The notes below the pieces were generated by a model. The model did not search any database. It worked only from the letters and a program-made list of their open reading frames with translations, and was not told where the DNA came from. This document shows positions 1 to 5,565 of a stretch of 5,790 bases of DNA, piece after piece (the first letter of the stretch is position 1; the number at the start of each line of letters is the position of its first letter). The DNA lies in contig JAUWMW010000159.1 of NCBI GenBank assembly GCA_030612965.1, forward strand, positions 1-5,790, written 5' to 3'. Source of the stretch: a bacterium. Lineage in GTDB: Bacteria > Zixibacteria > MSB-5A5 > GN15 > FEB-12. The position numbers were made by a program, and so were the translations under genes.

Positions 1-192
1 AACGAATATGTCCGCCGCGCCGCTGGATTCTATCCGCTTGAAAGATCCCACGTCGCGTTCTTCCGTAATCAGATCGCCGGAGCCTTTGATACTGCGGGAG
101 CCGAAGCCAAACCAATCGGCCGACACGGACCCGGCTACCGATAAGACCAACAACATAGTTACCGGTAATACTATTCTTGGGATTCTCTGCAC
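1..192 (-). CDS. Exported DUF2807 / GIN-domain protein (5' end only)
   Basis: The reverse strand from 192 reads GTG-CAG-AGA-ATC and stays open for 64 codons to the window edge, so the C-terminus is missing. AAGGAG at 199-204 lies 6 nt before the GTG. Residues 2-25 form a signal peptide: QRIPR, then a hydrophobic core (IVLPVTMLLVLSVAGSV) and a plausible cleavage site after SA. From about residue 36 the sequence runs IKGSGDLITEERDVGSFKRI and then ESSGAADIFV. This is the characteristic opening of the DUF2807 'putative auto-transporter adhesin, head GIN domain' family (typically GSGxxxxExRxVxxFxxIxxSGxxDxxI). Such proteins are exported beta-solenoid-like domains, common in FCB bacteria; their function is mostly unknown and the adhesin label is only putative. 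An internal ATG at codon 13 is a less likely start because it would cut the signal peptide and lose the Shine-Dalgarno site. It has the same orientation as the secreted protein upstream, across a 168-bp gap containing hairpins. Confidence 0.85.
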   Translation of the reverse strand, partial: MQRIPRIVLPVTMLLVLSVAGSVSADWFGFGSRSIKGSGDLITEERDVGSFKRIESSGAADIFV

Positions 193-198
193 AATTCA

Positions 199-204
199 CT
201 CCTT
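199..204 (-). promoter_or_regulatory. Ribosome binding site deciding a GTG start
   Basis: The reverse strand carries AAGGAG, then the 6-nt spacer TGAATT, then GTG at 190-192. This near-consensus site supports the GTG as the start of the DUF2807 protein. No convincing promoter was found between it and the hairpins at 290-328. Confidence 0.75.
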
Positions 205-289
205 ACCTGGATTGACATTTCTGCTACCACAGTTTACGCAGGCAGGTGTGGCAGGTTGCGCGAGATTTGTTTATTGATGCTTTGTGCGA

Positions 290-309
290 CCGAGTCTTTT
301 CTTACTCGG
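290..309. repeat. Hairpin, 6-bp perfect arms
   Basis: Arms CCGAGT (290-295) and ACTCGG (304-309) are exact reverse complements around the 8-nt pyrimidine loop CTTTTCTT. The right arm overlaps the first bases of the larger palindrome at 307-328, so the two structures cannot both form fully. It lies downstream of the secreted-protein gene on the reverse strand. No T-run follows it in either direction, so it is not a canonical intrinsic terminator. Confidence 0.5.
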
Positions 310-334
310 CAGATGTGGACATCTGCCGGGCACA
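307..334. repeat. Interspersed palindrome, copy 1
   Basis: Perfect inverted repeat with arms CGGCAGATGT (307-316) and ACATCTGCCG (319-328) around GG, followed by a GCACA tail (330-334). The same palindrome and tail recur at 5434-5461, with one mismatch over 28 positions (G329 versus T5456). It begins about 32 bp past the stop codon of the minus-strand secreted protein. The recurrence in two intergenic regions suggests a REP/MITE-like element family rather than a gene-specific site. Confidence 0.8.
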
Positions 335-360
335 TGAATGATGGGAATCAGCTAGCCGGT

Positions 361-1494
361 CTAGCGCAGCAGTACCATCTTGCGAGAGGCTCTCTGGTCG
401 CCGGCGTCAAGTCGATAGAAGTACACACCGCTGGCTAACGGTTGCTGGTTGTCGTCGCAGCCATCCCAGGTAACAGTGTGTTCGCGGGCGGGAAGGAAAC
501 CATCGACCAGCGTTGCCACCTTTCGTCCGGTGACATTGTACACCTCAAGGCTGCAATGCCCCCCTGCGGCCAGCGCAAAGCGGATTCTGGTTTCGGGGTT
601 GAAGGGGTTGGGATAGTTCTGTTTGAGGTTGAAGCCGTTTGGCAGGGATGATGGCTGGTCAGGGTCAACATCCAGCACCAGGCTCCAGCCGGCCAGCGTG
701 GACAGCAACCACCAAAACGCCTTGCCCTTCTGGTAGCAGTTGAAATCGTGGGAATGAGAACAACCAATTACTTCACAATAAGGACAATCATGTGAACCAC
801 CTGGTGTGCACCAGTCGAAGCACCACCCACAAGCATCGCTTTCATCAGGGTAGTAAGTGCCGTCAGGGTCCCAACTTTCGATATCGGCAAAGTCGAACAA
901 GACCTTGTTGTTGGCGGCGCAGAAGGCTCTGAGTTGGTTGTTGCGCAGGTAAAGGTTGCCGCTGGGACCAGTGCCGTCGAGGTGACCCGTCTGGTAAATG
1001 AAAGTCACGTCCGGGTATTCGGTTTCCAAAAGACTCATGGAATCACACAGAGCGTTGACGCCTGCTTCACTCTGCCAGGACATACCTCCGCAAAATGACC
1101 ACATAACGATATTGCGGTCACACCCCGACTGATTGAGGCGGTTGCGGGTCATGTTCATCCAGTGGAAATCTCCATCATAACCCAGGTCGCTGTCGTTGAT
1201 CTCGTCGTAGTTGAAGGTCCCGGGGAGGGTCCCACTGCCGAGATTGAAGTCGTACAGCGAGTTCTCGATTCGCAGAATATTCATGCCCGCTATGATCTGG
1301 TTCCCGTGGGAGGTATGCCCATAGAACATCCTGAAGTTATCTTTGGCCTGCTCTATATAGGAAGCCGGTATCGATTCAAACTCCGATACCACCGTGTGGT
1401 CAGCTACAATCGCAGCGGCCCGAACGGCCGGCGCCATCACAAGCATACCGATGCACAAGAGAACAGTTAGACTAACAACGAACTGAGTTTTCAT
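361..1494 (-). CDS. Secreted GHTSHG-motif, Cys-rich protein with C-terminal sorting domain
   Basis: The preferred start is ATG at 1492-1494 (377 aa). The frame also has GTG at 1498-1500, but that codon lies in the Shine-Dalgarno GAGGTGA, whose GAGG sits 5 nt before the ATG. Residues 1-27 are a signal peptide (hydrophobic core FVVSLTVLLCIGMLVMAP, cleavage near VRA-A). The central domain has FYGHTSHG (57-64), VMWSFCGG (about 130-137), IYQTGHLDG (about 166-174) and LFDFADIESW (about 199-208). The order resembles an SGNH-hydrolase-like fold with Ser62 as possible nucleophile, but I cannot confirm this. Residues 222-253 hold seven cysteines plus a CSHSHDFNC motif, suggesting metal binding or disulfides, followed by GKAFWWLLSTLAGW. 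From about 285 to the end is a type IX-secretion/FlgD-Ig-like sorting domain: NYPNPFNPET (293-302), VYNVTGRKVATL, and GVYFYRL near the C-terminus. It is probably exported and surface-anchored or released. Substrate unknown. Confidence 0.88.
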   Translation of the reverse strand: MKTQFVVSLTVLLCIGMLVMAPAVRAAAIVADHTVVSEFESIPASYIEQAKDNFRMFYGHTSHGNQIIAGMNILRIENSLYDFNLGSGTLPGTFNYDEINDSDLGYDGDFHWMNMTRNRLNQSGCDRNIVMWSFCGGMSWQSEAGVNALCDSMSLLETEYPDVTFIYQTGHLDGTGPSGNLYLRNNQLRAFCAANNKVLFDFADIESWDPDGTYYPDESDACGWCFDWCTPGGSHDCPYCEVIGCSHSHDFNCYQKGKAFWWLLSTLAGWSLVLDVDPDQPSSLPNGFNLKQNYPNPFNPETRIRFALAAGGHCSLEVYNVTGRKVATLVDGFLPAREHTVTWDGCDDNQQPLASGVYFYRLDAGDQRASRKMVLLR

Positions 1495-1506
1495 AGTCAC
1501 CTCATT
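1495..1506 (-). promoter_or_regulatory. Shine-Dalgarno site overlapping an alternative GTG
   Basis: The reverse strand reads AAATGAGGTGACT directly before ATG at 1494. GAGGTGA matches the anti-Shine-Dalgarno pattern with GAGG ending 5 nt before the ATG. The in-frame GTG at 1498-1500 is part of this site and is therefore unlikely to be the start. Confidence 0.65.
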
Positions 1507-1542
1507 TGGGTGGTGTGCGCAAGAACCTATTTGTACGGTAAT

Positions 1543-1570
1543 ATTATAGATCGGATCAGTCCCTTGTCAA
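1543..1570 (-). promoter_or_regulatory. Consensus sigma-70 promoter of the secreted-protein gene
   Basis: On the reverse strand TTGACA (1565-1570) and TATAAT (1543-1548) are both perfect consensus hexamers, separated by exactly 16 nt. Transcription would begin near 1535, giving a 5' leader of about 40 nt before the ATG at 1494. The promoter lies wholly in the 116-bp gap after the sensor gene, so the secreted-protein gene probably has its own strong, housekeeping-type transcription unit rather than relying on read-through. Confidence 0.85.
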
Positions 1571-1610
1571 CTTTAATTTGTTCCGCCTTGAAGAGGAAAT
1601 TTCAGCGCCG

Positions 1611-3584
1611 TCAGCCTGCCGTAGATTGGCTGCCGGCCAGATGGTGGCTTTTGGTTGTGCAATCATCGCTCAGTTGGGGAGTCCCGACTGTGCAGTCCTC
1701 AATCATCTCTACCATCGCAATGATGTTGTCGCTCTTATCTCTGATAGGCGACGAAACAACCTTGAACGTGTGCAGGCGACCCTTAATTTCTCGCTGGACC
1801 AACGAATCGTGAGTCCCGCCGTCTTCGAGGGTTTGGCGAGCCGGGCAGTGAGCGCACTCTTTCCCAGGCGTGGAACTGTTGAAAGTTTCAAAACAGGCGT
1901 GTCCTGAGGCAAGATCAACCCCGGGATACCACTCTTTCAACTGTCGGTTCATATAGAGCAGCTTCAACCGAGGGCTGATCACCGCGATTCCCCGAGAGGT
2001 GTTATCGGCAAAGTTCGGAAAACTGCAAAGACCTGTGTCCGGCTCGCTGTGGACCTGCCTTGCCTCCGATATGTCACGGGCGTAGGCGCAGTTGTACTCG
2101 TGACCCTCGAATTCGACCAGATTGAGGGCAATCTCCACCGGAAAGGCCTTGCCGTCTTTGGTCCGGTGGGTCGACTTGATCGTAAACGATCTGAACTGCT
2201 CAAGATCCTTCCAGTGTTTCGACCAGGCCTCCTTAGGGAAATTAGGGTCGATATCGTGGACGGTCATAGTCAGCAGCTCTTCCTTCGTGTATCCGAGTAA
2301 TCGGCAGGCCGCTTCGTTCACGTAGAAAAACCGGGCGTCGCGACCCATCCAGTAGGCGGCATCAGCGGCCTTGTCGACGGCAAACTGGGTGAGTCTCAGG
2401 TCATGTTCGGTTTTCTTACGTTCGAACACATCCTGTTCAAGTTTATCCATGGCTGTCTGAAGCTGAACTGTGACTTTGCGAATGCGAGCCGAGTGGCGAA
2501 GGGAAATGATCGCTCCCAGAGCCAGCAGTAGCGACATAAGGGCGCCGGCAACAAACACGGTGCCCGCCCTATCGGTAGTCTGGCCGCGCAGAAATGACTC
2601 AGATGGCAGGTAGCGCACACTCCAGAGTCGATCGGCCAGATTCAAGACGGCTGAGTGAGTAATCAGATCGGCGTCGCCAACCTCTTCGTCGGATTCGAAC
2701 TTCGGAGCAACGACCCTGTCAGTGGCGCCGGTTCGATAAAAGAGCTGCTTATCCGCCGGCGCCATCATGTCGTAGACCAAGATATCGAATTGCTCTTTGT
2801 CCTGTGACGACAGCGTCTGACTTATGATGTCTTCAACTCGATAGGTGGCCGCAACGTATCCCCGGAGTTGGTCACGACGTTCCCTCACCGTACCGGGAGA
2901 GCTGTCCGACCGGTACACCGGCATCAGCACAAACATGACTGCACTAATATCAGGGGTTTGACCCAACGTTATCATTCGAGTCGCTGCGACGGCATCCTGA
3001 TCGCGCGACCAGACCAGAGCCTCCTGAAGTCCGGGGTGAGACGCCAAGTCGATTCCCAGCAGGTCTGCGTTTTCGTCCATCGGTTCGACTACATAGATGG
3101 GAAACCTGGTGGCATCGGCACCGGCTTTTTCGTCACTTTTCGGGTCCGACCACACTTGCATTTCAAAACCGACGATGCCTTCCCTTCGCGCCGTCCGTTC
3201 ATAGGCCGATTCCTGAGCGAGCGTTACTTTGGGGATCCACTGCAGAGACTGAATCTCCGCGTGTTGAGCCAGGAGAGGCTCCACGAAAGAACTGAACTCG
3301 TCACGGTAGACGGAATCTGACGACCGATAGAAAGCCTGAAGAGTTGCCAGTGGCGAAATACTGCTTTGTATTGTCCGCTCCAGCAAACTATGGTGCTTGA
3401 GGGCCACCAACTGGAAATTGTCTCTCAGGCGGTTGTTTTCGAGACGGTTGACCGTAGAAAAAAGAGCGCAAGAGATCAGACCCCCGAGAGCCAGGACGGC
3501 CAACGCCGTCAGGTAAGGGTGACGGATCAGTCTCCCCATCATGCCACCGGATGGTTCCTCGTAGAAATCACCATTTTCAGCCAC
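1611..3584 (-). CDS. Membrane sensor: TM-CHASE-TM-PAS-PAS, no output domain
   Basis: 657 aa from GTG at 3582-3584, with GAGGTG about 9 nt upstream. ATGs at codons 15 and 16 are alternatives and would not remove any domain. TM1 is at about 24-44. The periplasmic part (about 45-338) shows CHASE hallmarks: FPIYVVEPMDENADLLGIDL (161-180), then HPGLQEALVWSRDQDAVAATRMITLGQ and a VLMPVYR segment near 219-225. CHASE domains bind small extracellular ligands in plants and bacteria. TM2 is at about 339-362, followed by a charged helical linker (363-400). PAS1 (about 398-508) has YWMGRDARFFYVNEAACRLL, LLGYTKEEL and the terminal ARDISEARQ. PAS2 (about 525-632) has a C-x12-C-x2-C-P cluster (Cys564, Cys577, Cys580) and ends MVEMIEDCT. 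About 25 low-complexity residues follow, then stop. No histidine kinase, GGDEF, EAL, HAMP or chemoreceptor signalling domain is present. The downstream gene has its own promoter, so no missing half is apparent. Ligand and output partner unknown. Confidence 0.87.
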   Translation of the reverse strand: MAENGDFYEEPSGGMMGRLIRHPYLTALAVLALGGLISCALFSTVNRLENNRLRDNFQLVALKHHSLLERTIQSSISPLATLQAFYRSSDSVYRDEFSSFVEPLLAQHAEIQSLQWIPKVTLAQESAYERTARREGIVGFEMQVWSDPKSDEKAGADATRFPIYVVEPMDENADLLGIDLASHPGLQEALVWSRDQDAVAATRMITLGQTPDISAVMFVLMPVYRSDSSPGTVRERRDQLRGYVAATYRVEDIISQTLSSQDKEQFDILVYDMMAPADKQLFYRTGATDRVVAPKFESDEEVGDADLITHSAVLNLADRLWSVRYLPSESFLRGQTTDRAGTVFVAGALMSLLLALGAIISLRHSARIRKVTVQLQTAMDKLEQDVFERKKTEHDLRLTQFAVDKAADAAYWMGRDARFFYVNEAACRLLGYTKEELLTMTVHDIDPNFPKEAWSKHWKDLEQFRSFTIKSTHRTKDGKAFPVEIALNLVEFEGHEYNCAYARDISEARQVHSEPDTGLCSFPNFADNTSRGIAVISPRLKLLYMNRQLKEWYPGVDLASGHACFETFNSSTPGKECAHCPARQTLEDGGTHDSLVQREIKGRLHTFKVVSSPIRDKSDNIIAMVEMIEDCTVGTPQLSDDCTTKSHHLAGSQSTAG

Positions 3585-3631
3585 AGCCAGACACCTCGTC
3601 TCCCAGGCGAATCAGGTTTTAGCCTCAGACA

Positions 3632-3644
3632 CTCCGACTCGGAG
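3632..3644. promoter_or_regulatory. 13-bp palindrome upstream of the sensor gene
   Basis: CTCCGA (3632-3637), one central C, then TCGGAG (3639-3644) form a perfect 6-1-6 inverted repeat about 48 bp before the sensor start, between it and the AT-rich CTATATATAG (3651-3660). The position suits an operator near the transcription start or a short leader hairpin. A competing pairing, GCCTC (3622-3626) with GAGGC (3642-3646), also exists. Function is inferred from position only. Confidence 0.35.
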
Positions 3645-3650
3645 GCCGGA

Positions 3651-3660
3651 CTATATATAG
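3651..3660 (-). promoter_or_regulatory. Possible -10 region of the sensor gene
   Basis: The self-complementary CTATATATAG is the most AT-rich block upstream of the sensor gene and contains TATATA, a fair -10 hexamer on the reverse strand. I see no good -35 hexamer at 16-18 bp, so this is a weak call. It might need an activator or an alternative sigma factor. Confidence 0.25.
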
Positions 3661-3760
3661 TAGCATTGTCGACATTCGCGGCAGTGGACTTCACCCGGAT
3701 GGCGCCGCTCGGTCGTTACCGATTCTGCCAGCCGCTCATCGCCACAGCCGAATCGGACAC

Positions 3761-3789
3761 AAAAGAAAGGGCCGGGCAAAGCCGGCCCC
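3761..3789 (-). terminator. Strong intrinsic terminator, reverse strand
   Basis: Read on the reverse strand: GGGCCGG, loop CTTTGC, CCGGCCC, then TTTCTTTT. The arms occupy 3782-3788 and 3769-3775 on the plus strand, and the T-tract is the complement of 3761-3768. The 7-bp all-GC stem directly followed by a U-rich tail is a textbook Rho-independent terminator. It points away from eno and sits upstream of the sensor, so it should end a minus-strand transcript coming from about 3790-4060, where no convincing gene was found. Confidence 0.75.
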
Positions 3790-4038
3790 AGGTCAGAACA
3801 TTTTGAATCCACTGACCATGCCTGCGGTGGGTTAACCACCATGGAACTACCTGAGACATCATCAAACCGCATGCCCACCGCGAACCGCTTGGCAGGCTGC
3901 GACTTACGGGTCGGTGATCGATGAAACCACTGGCGGCTGTCCCACAGATAGAGAACCAACCCGCCACTGATAGTTTTAGGTTGATAATGGCCGGCGGCTC
4001 TGATAGCTTGGCGCAACCTGTGAAAGAAAGGGAATCCC
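3790..4038 (-). other. Gene-poor, hairpin-rich stretch upstream of eno; possible small RNA or gene remnant
   Basis: No ORF here resembles a known protein; open frames on the reverse strand run into antisense of eno. Visible structure includes GGTCAG (3791-3796)/CTGACC (3812-3817), GGTGG (3826-3830)/CCACC (3836-3840), and TGGCGG (3931-3936)/CCGCCA (3961-3966) enclosing CTGT-CCC-ACAG. The reverse strand ends at the strong terminator at 3761-3789. Reverse-strand translation shows fragments such as KRFAVGMRFDD, and in another frame GMVSGFKMF before a TGA 3 nt from the terminator stem. These could be decayed outer-membrane-protein C-terminal strands, but this is speculative. A structured minus-strand RNA, an eno leader element or a pseudogene all remain possible. 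Confidence 0.3.
3981..4009 (+). promoter_or_regulatory. Weak candidate promoter for eno
   Basis: TTGATA (3981-3986, five of six -35 bases) and TAGCTT (4004-4009, poor -10) are separated by 17 bp, which would place the start near 4016 and give a leader of about 23 nt. The -10 is weak, so the true eno promoter may lie elsewhere in 3585-3980. Confidence 0.25.
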
Positions 4039-5337
4039 ATGTCTGACTTTGCTTATATTCACGCTCGCCAGATTCTCGACAGCCGGGGGACACCGACGAT
4101 TGAAGTCGATACATGTCTGACCGATGGTACTCTGGGTCGGGCGGCGGTGCCGTCGGGCGCCTCCACTGGCGCCCATGAAGCAGTCGAACTGCGCGATGGT
4201 GACAAGAATGTCTTTTTCGGCAAAGGTGTCACCAAAGCTGTAGCCAATGTCAACGACAAGATAGGTCCGGCCCTGATTAACGCCGGGGTCGATCCGTTTG
4301 ACCAGGTTACGCTCGACGACTTCCTGATCGATCTGGACGGCACCGAGAACAAGTCCAAGCTGGGCGCCAACGCCATGTTAGGCGTGTCATTGGCCACGGC
4401 CAAAGCGGCGGCCGAGTCACGCGGGCGGTTCTTGTATGAGTACATAGGTGGCTGTAACTGCAAGCTGATGCCGGTGCCGATGATGAATATCCTCAACGGC
4501 GGCAAACATGCGGACAACAATGTCGATTTGCAGGAGTTCATGATTATGCCGGTGGGCGCTCGGAACATTCGTCACGCCTTGCAGATGGGGGCCGAGGTTT
4601 TCGGGCACCTCAAGAAAGCACTCAAGGCCAAAGGGTACAACACCTCGGTCGGTGATGAGGGCGGGTTCGCGCCGGATCTGAAATCGAACGAAGAAGCGCT
4701 CAAAATCATTATGGAAGCCATCGACTCGTCCGGCTACAAAGCGGGTGAGGATATCATGTTAGCTTTGGACCCGGCCTCAACCGAGTTCTACGACGCTGAT
4801 AAAAGGACTTACAACCTGGACGCCGAGGGCCGGAAGCTGTCATCCGATGAGATGATCGATTTCTACGCCGACCTGGTCGAGAAGTATCCGATCATTTCCA
4901 TTGAGGACGGCCTGGCCGAGGACGACTGGGATGGCTGGCAGAAGTTCACCGCCAAAATGGGGGGCATCATCCAGATCGTCGGCGATGATATCTTTGTTAC
5001 CAACCCGAAACGGTTGAAACGTGGCATCGACGAGAAAAGCGCCAATTCGATACTCATTAAACTAAACCAGATAGGCACTCTGACTGAGACCCTCGATACT
5101 ATCGAAATGGCGCAGAAAGCCGGTTTCACGGCGGTAGTGTCGCATCGCAGCGGTGAAACCGAAGACGCTACCATCGCCGATGTAGTGGTGGCGTCAGCAG
5201 CCGGTCAGATCAAGACCGGGTCCATGTGCCGCACCGACCGCATTGCCAAGTACAACCAGTTGATTCGGATCGAGGAAACGATCGGCGAAAACGCCGTCTA
5301 CCCCGGCATGTCGACGTTTTACAATCTGAAGACTTGA
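4039..5337 (+). CDS. eno: Enolase (phosphopyruvate hydratase)
   Basis: Catalyses reversible dehydration of 2-phosphoglycerate to phosphoenolpyruvate in glycolysis and gluconeogenesis; cytoplasmic, Mg2+-dependent and normally oligomeric. The 432-aa length is typical of bacterial enolases. The N-terminal domain has ARQILDSRGTPTIEVD (9-24) and the flexible-loop motif VPSGASTGAHEAVELRD (37-53). The barrel domain carries GGKHADN with His157, GDEGGFAPDL with general acid Glu207, Mg2+ ligands Asp244 (LALDPAS), Glu289 (SIEDGLAEDDWDGW) and Asp316 (IVGDDIFVTN), general base Lys341 (ILIKLNQIGT), SHRSGETED with His369-Arg370-Ser371, and Lys392 in QIKTGSMCRTDR. All expected catalytic and metal-binding residues are present, so it should be active. 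ATG is preceded by AAGGGA with about 6 nt spacing. It is a single-gene unit divergent from the sensor and followed by a non-coding repeat mosaic, so no operon partner is visible on the downstream side. Confidence 0.98.
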   Translation: MSDFAYIHARQILDSRGTPTIEVDTCLTDGTLGRAAVPSGASTGAHEAVELRDGDKNVFFGKGVTKAVANVNDKIGPALINAGVDPFDQVTLDDFLIDLDGTENKSKLGANAMLGVSLATAKAAAESRGRFLYEYIGGCNCKLMPVPMMNILNGGKHADNNVDLQEFMIMPVGARNIRHALQMGAEVFGHLKKALKAKGYNTSVGDEGGFAPDLKSNEEALKIIMEAIDSSGYKAGEDIMLALDPASTEFYDADKRTYNLDAEGRKLSSDEMIDFYADLVEKYPIISIEDGLAEDDWDGWQKFTAKMGGIIQIVGDDIFVTNPKRLKRGIDEKSANSILIKLNQIGTLTETLDTIEMAQKAGFTAVVSHRSGETEDATIADVVVASAAGQIKTGSMCRTDRIAKYNQLIRIEETIGENAVYPGMSTFYNLKT

Positions 5338-5352
5338 CAGGGTCCAACAGTA

Positions 5353-5374
5353 GTCAGGCTCCTCGGAACGTGAC
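5353..5374 (+). repeat. Imperfect hairpin just after eno
   Basis: GTCAGGCTCC (5353-5362) and GGAACGTGAC (5365-5374) pair at 8 of 10 positions. It begins 16 nt after the eno stop codon and looks like a degenerate copy of the perfect hairpin at 5509-5531. It may slow or stop transcription of eno, but no U-tract follows, so I do not call it a terminator. Confidence 0.45.
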
Positions 5375-5386
5375 GAAATTCAAGTG

Positions 5387-5412
5387 GTCGTCGTATGTCC
5401 ACATGCGACGAC
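5387..5412. repeat. Long hairpin, 12-bp arms
   Basis: GTCGTCGTATGT (5387-5398) and ACATGCGACGAC (5401-5412) pair along all 12 positions except one T/G wobble, around CC. The core ATGT-CC-ACAT is the reverse complement of the ATGT-GG-ACAT core of the palindrome at 5434-5455. Stability and position, 50 bp past the eno stop, would suit a 3'-end RNA structure. It has no T-run. Confidence 0.7.
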
Positions 5413-5419
5413 GGGAAAT

Positions 5420-5432
5420 CGGGTCTGGCCCG
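5420..5432. repeat. Small hairpin linking two larger palindromes
   Basis: CGGG (5420-5423) and CCCG (5429-5432) around TCTGG. On its own this is trivial, but it sits exactly between the 12-bp hairpin and the 22-bp palindrome, so the three may form one composite element at 5387-5461. Confidence 0.3.
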
Positions 5433-5433
5433 C

Positions 5434-5461
5434 CGGCAGATGTGGACATCTGCCGTGCACA
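5434..5461. repeat. Interspersed palindrome, copy 2
   Basis: Same perfect inverted repeat as 307-328: arms CGGCAGATGT (5434-5443) and ACATCTGCCG (5446-5455) around GG, followed by T and GCACA. The shared tail beyond the palindrome shows a common origin rather than chance symmetry. This copy has the hairpin at 5387-5412 upstream; copy 1 lacks it. Confidence 0.8.
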
Positions 5462-5508
5462 AAGTCAGTCATTGATAGTCAGGGTTGAACGGTTTCTTGG
5501 TACAGTAG

Positions 5509-5531
5509 GTCAGGTTCCTTGCGAACCTGAC
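5509..5531. repeat. Perfect hairpin, 9-bp arms
   Basis: GTCAGGTTC (5509-5517) and GAACCTGAC (5523-5531) are exact reverse complements around CTTGC. It resembles the imperfect hairpin at 5353-5374. A further pair, CGGTAG (5531-5536) with CTACCG (5563-5568), brackets the next segment, so 5509-5568 may be another structured unit of the mosaic. Confidence 0.65.
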
Positions 5532-5565
5532 GGTAGCAAGACACTTCTTCGCGCTCCGCACCCTA

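Noticed and set aside
212..240. Plus-strand TTGACA (212-217) as a -35 element.
   Set aside because: The sequence 17 bp later, TACGCA, is a poor -10, and no plus-strand gene follows; the region lies between minus-strand genes.
252..261. CAGGTTGCGC (252-261) matching the reverse complement of GCGCAACCTG at 4011-4020.
   Set aside because: A 10-bp match is expected by chance several times in a window of this size, and the flanks do not extend it.
3366..3806. Plus-strand open frame opposite the start of the sensor gene.
   Set aside because: It is antisense to the well-supported CHASE sensor, lacks recognisable motifs and has no ribosome binding site that I can see.
3790..4038. Known structured RNAs (tmRNA, 4.5S SRP RNA, 6S RNA, RNase P RNA, cobalamin riboswitch).
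   Set aside because: I checked both strands for their hallmark conserved segments and found none convincing; the region stays unassigned.
4059..4568. Long reverse-strand open frame of 169 codons in eno.
   Set aside because: Antisense shadow of enolase, whose catalytic residues prove the plus-strand reading.
5353..5412. Hairpins after eno as Rho-independent terminators.
   Set aside because: Stems are good but no T-run follows on either strand; they may still affect RNA 3' ends.
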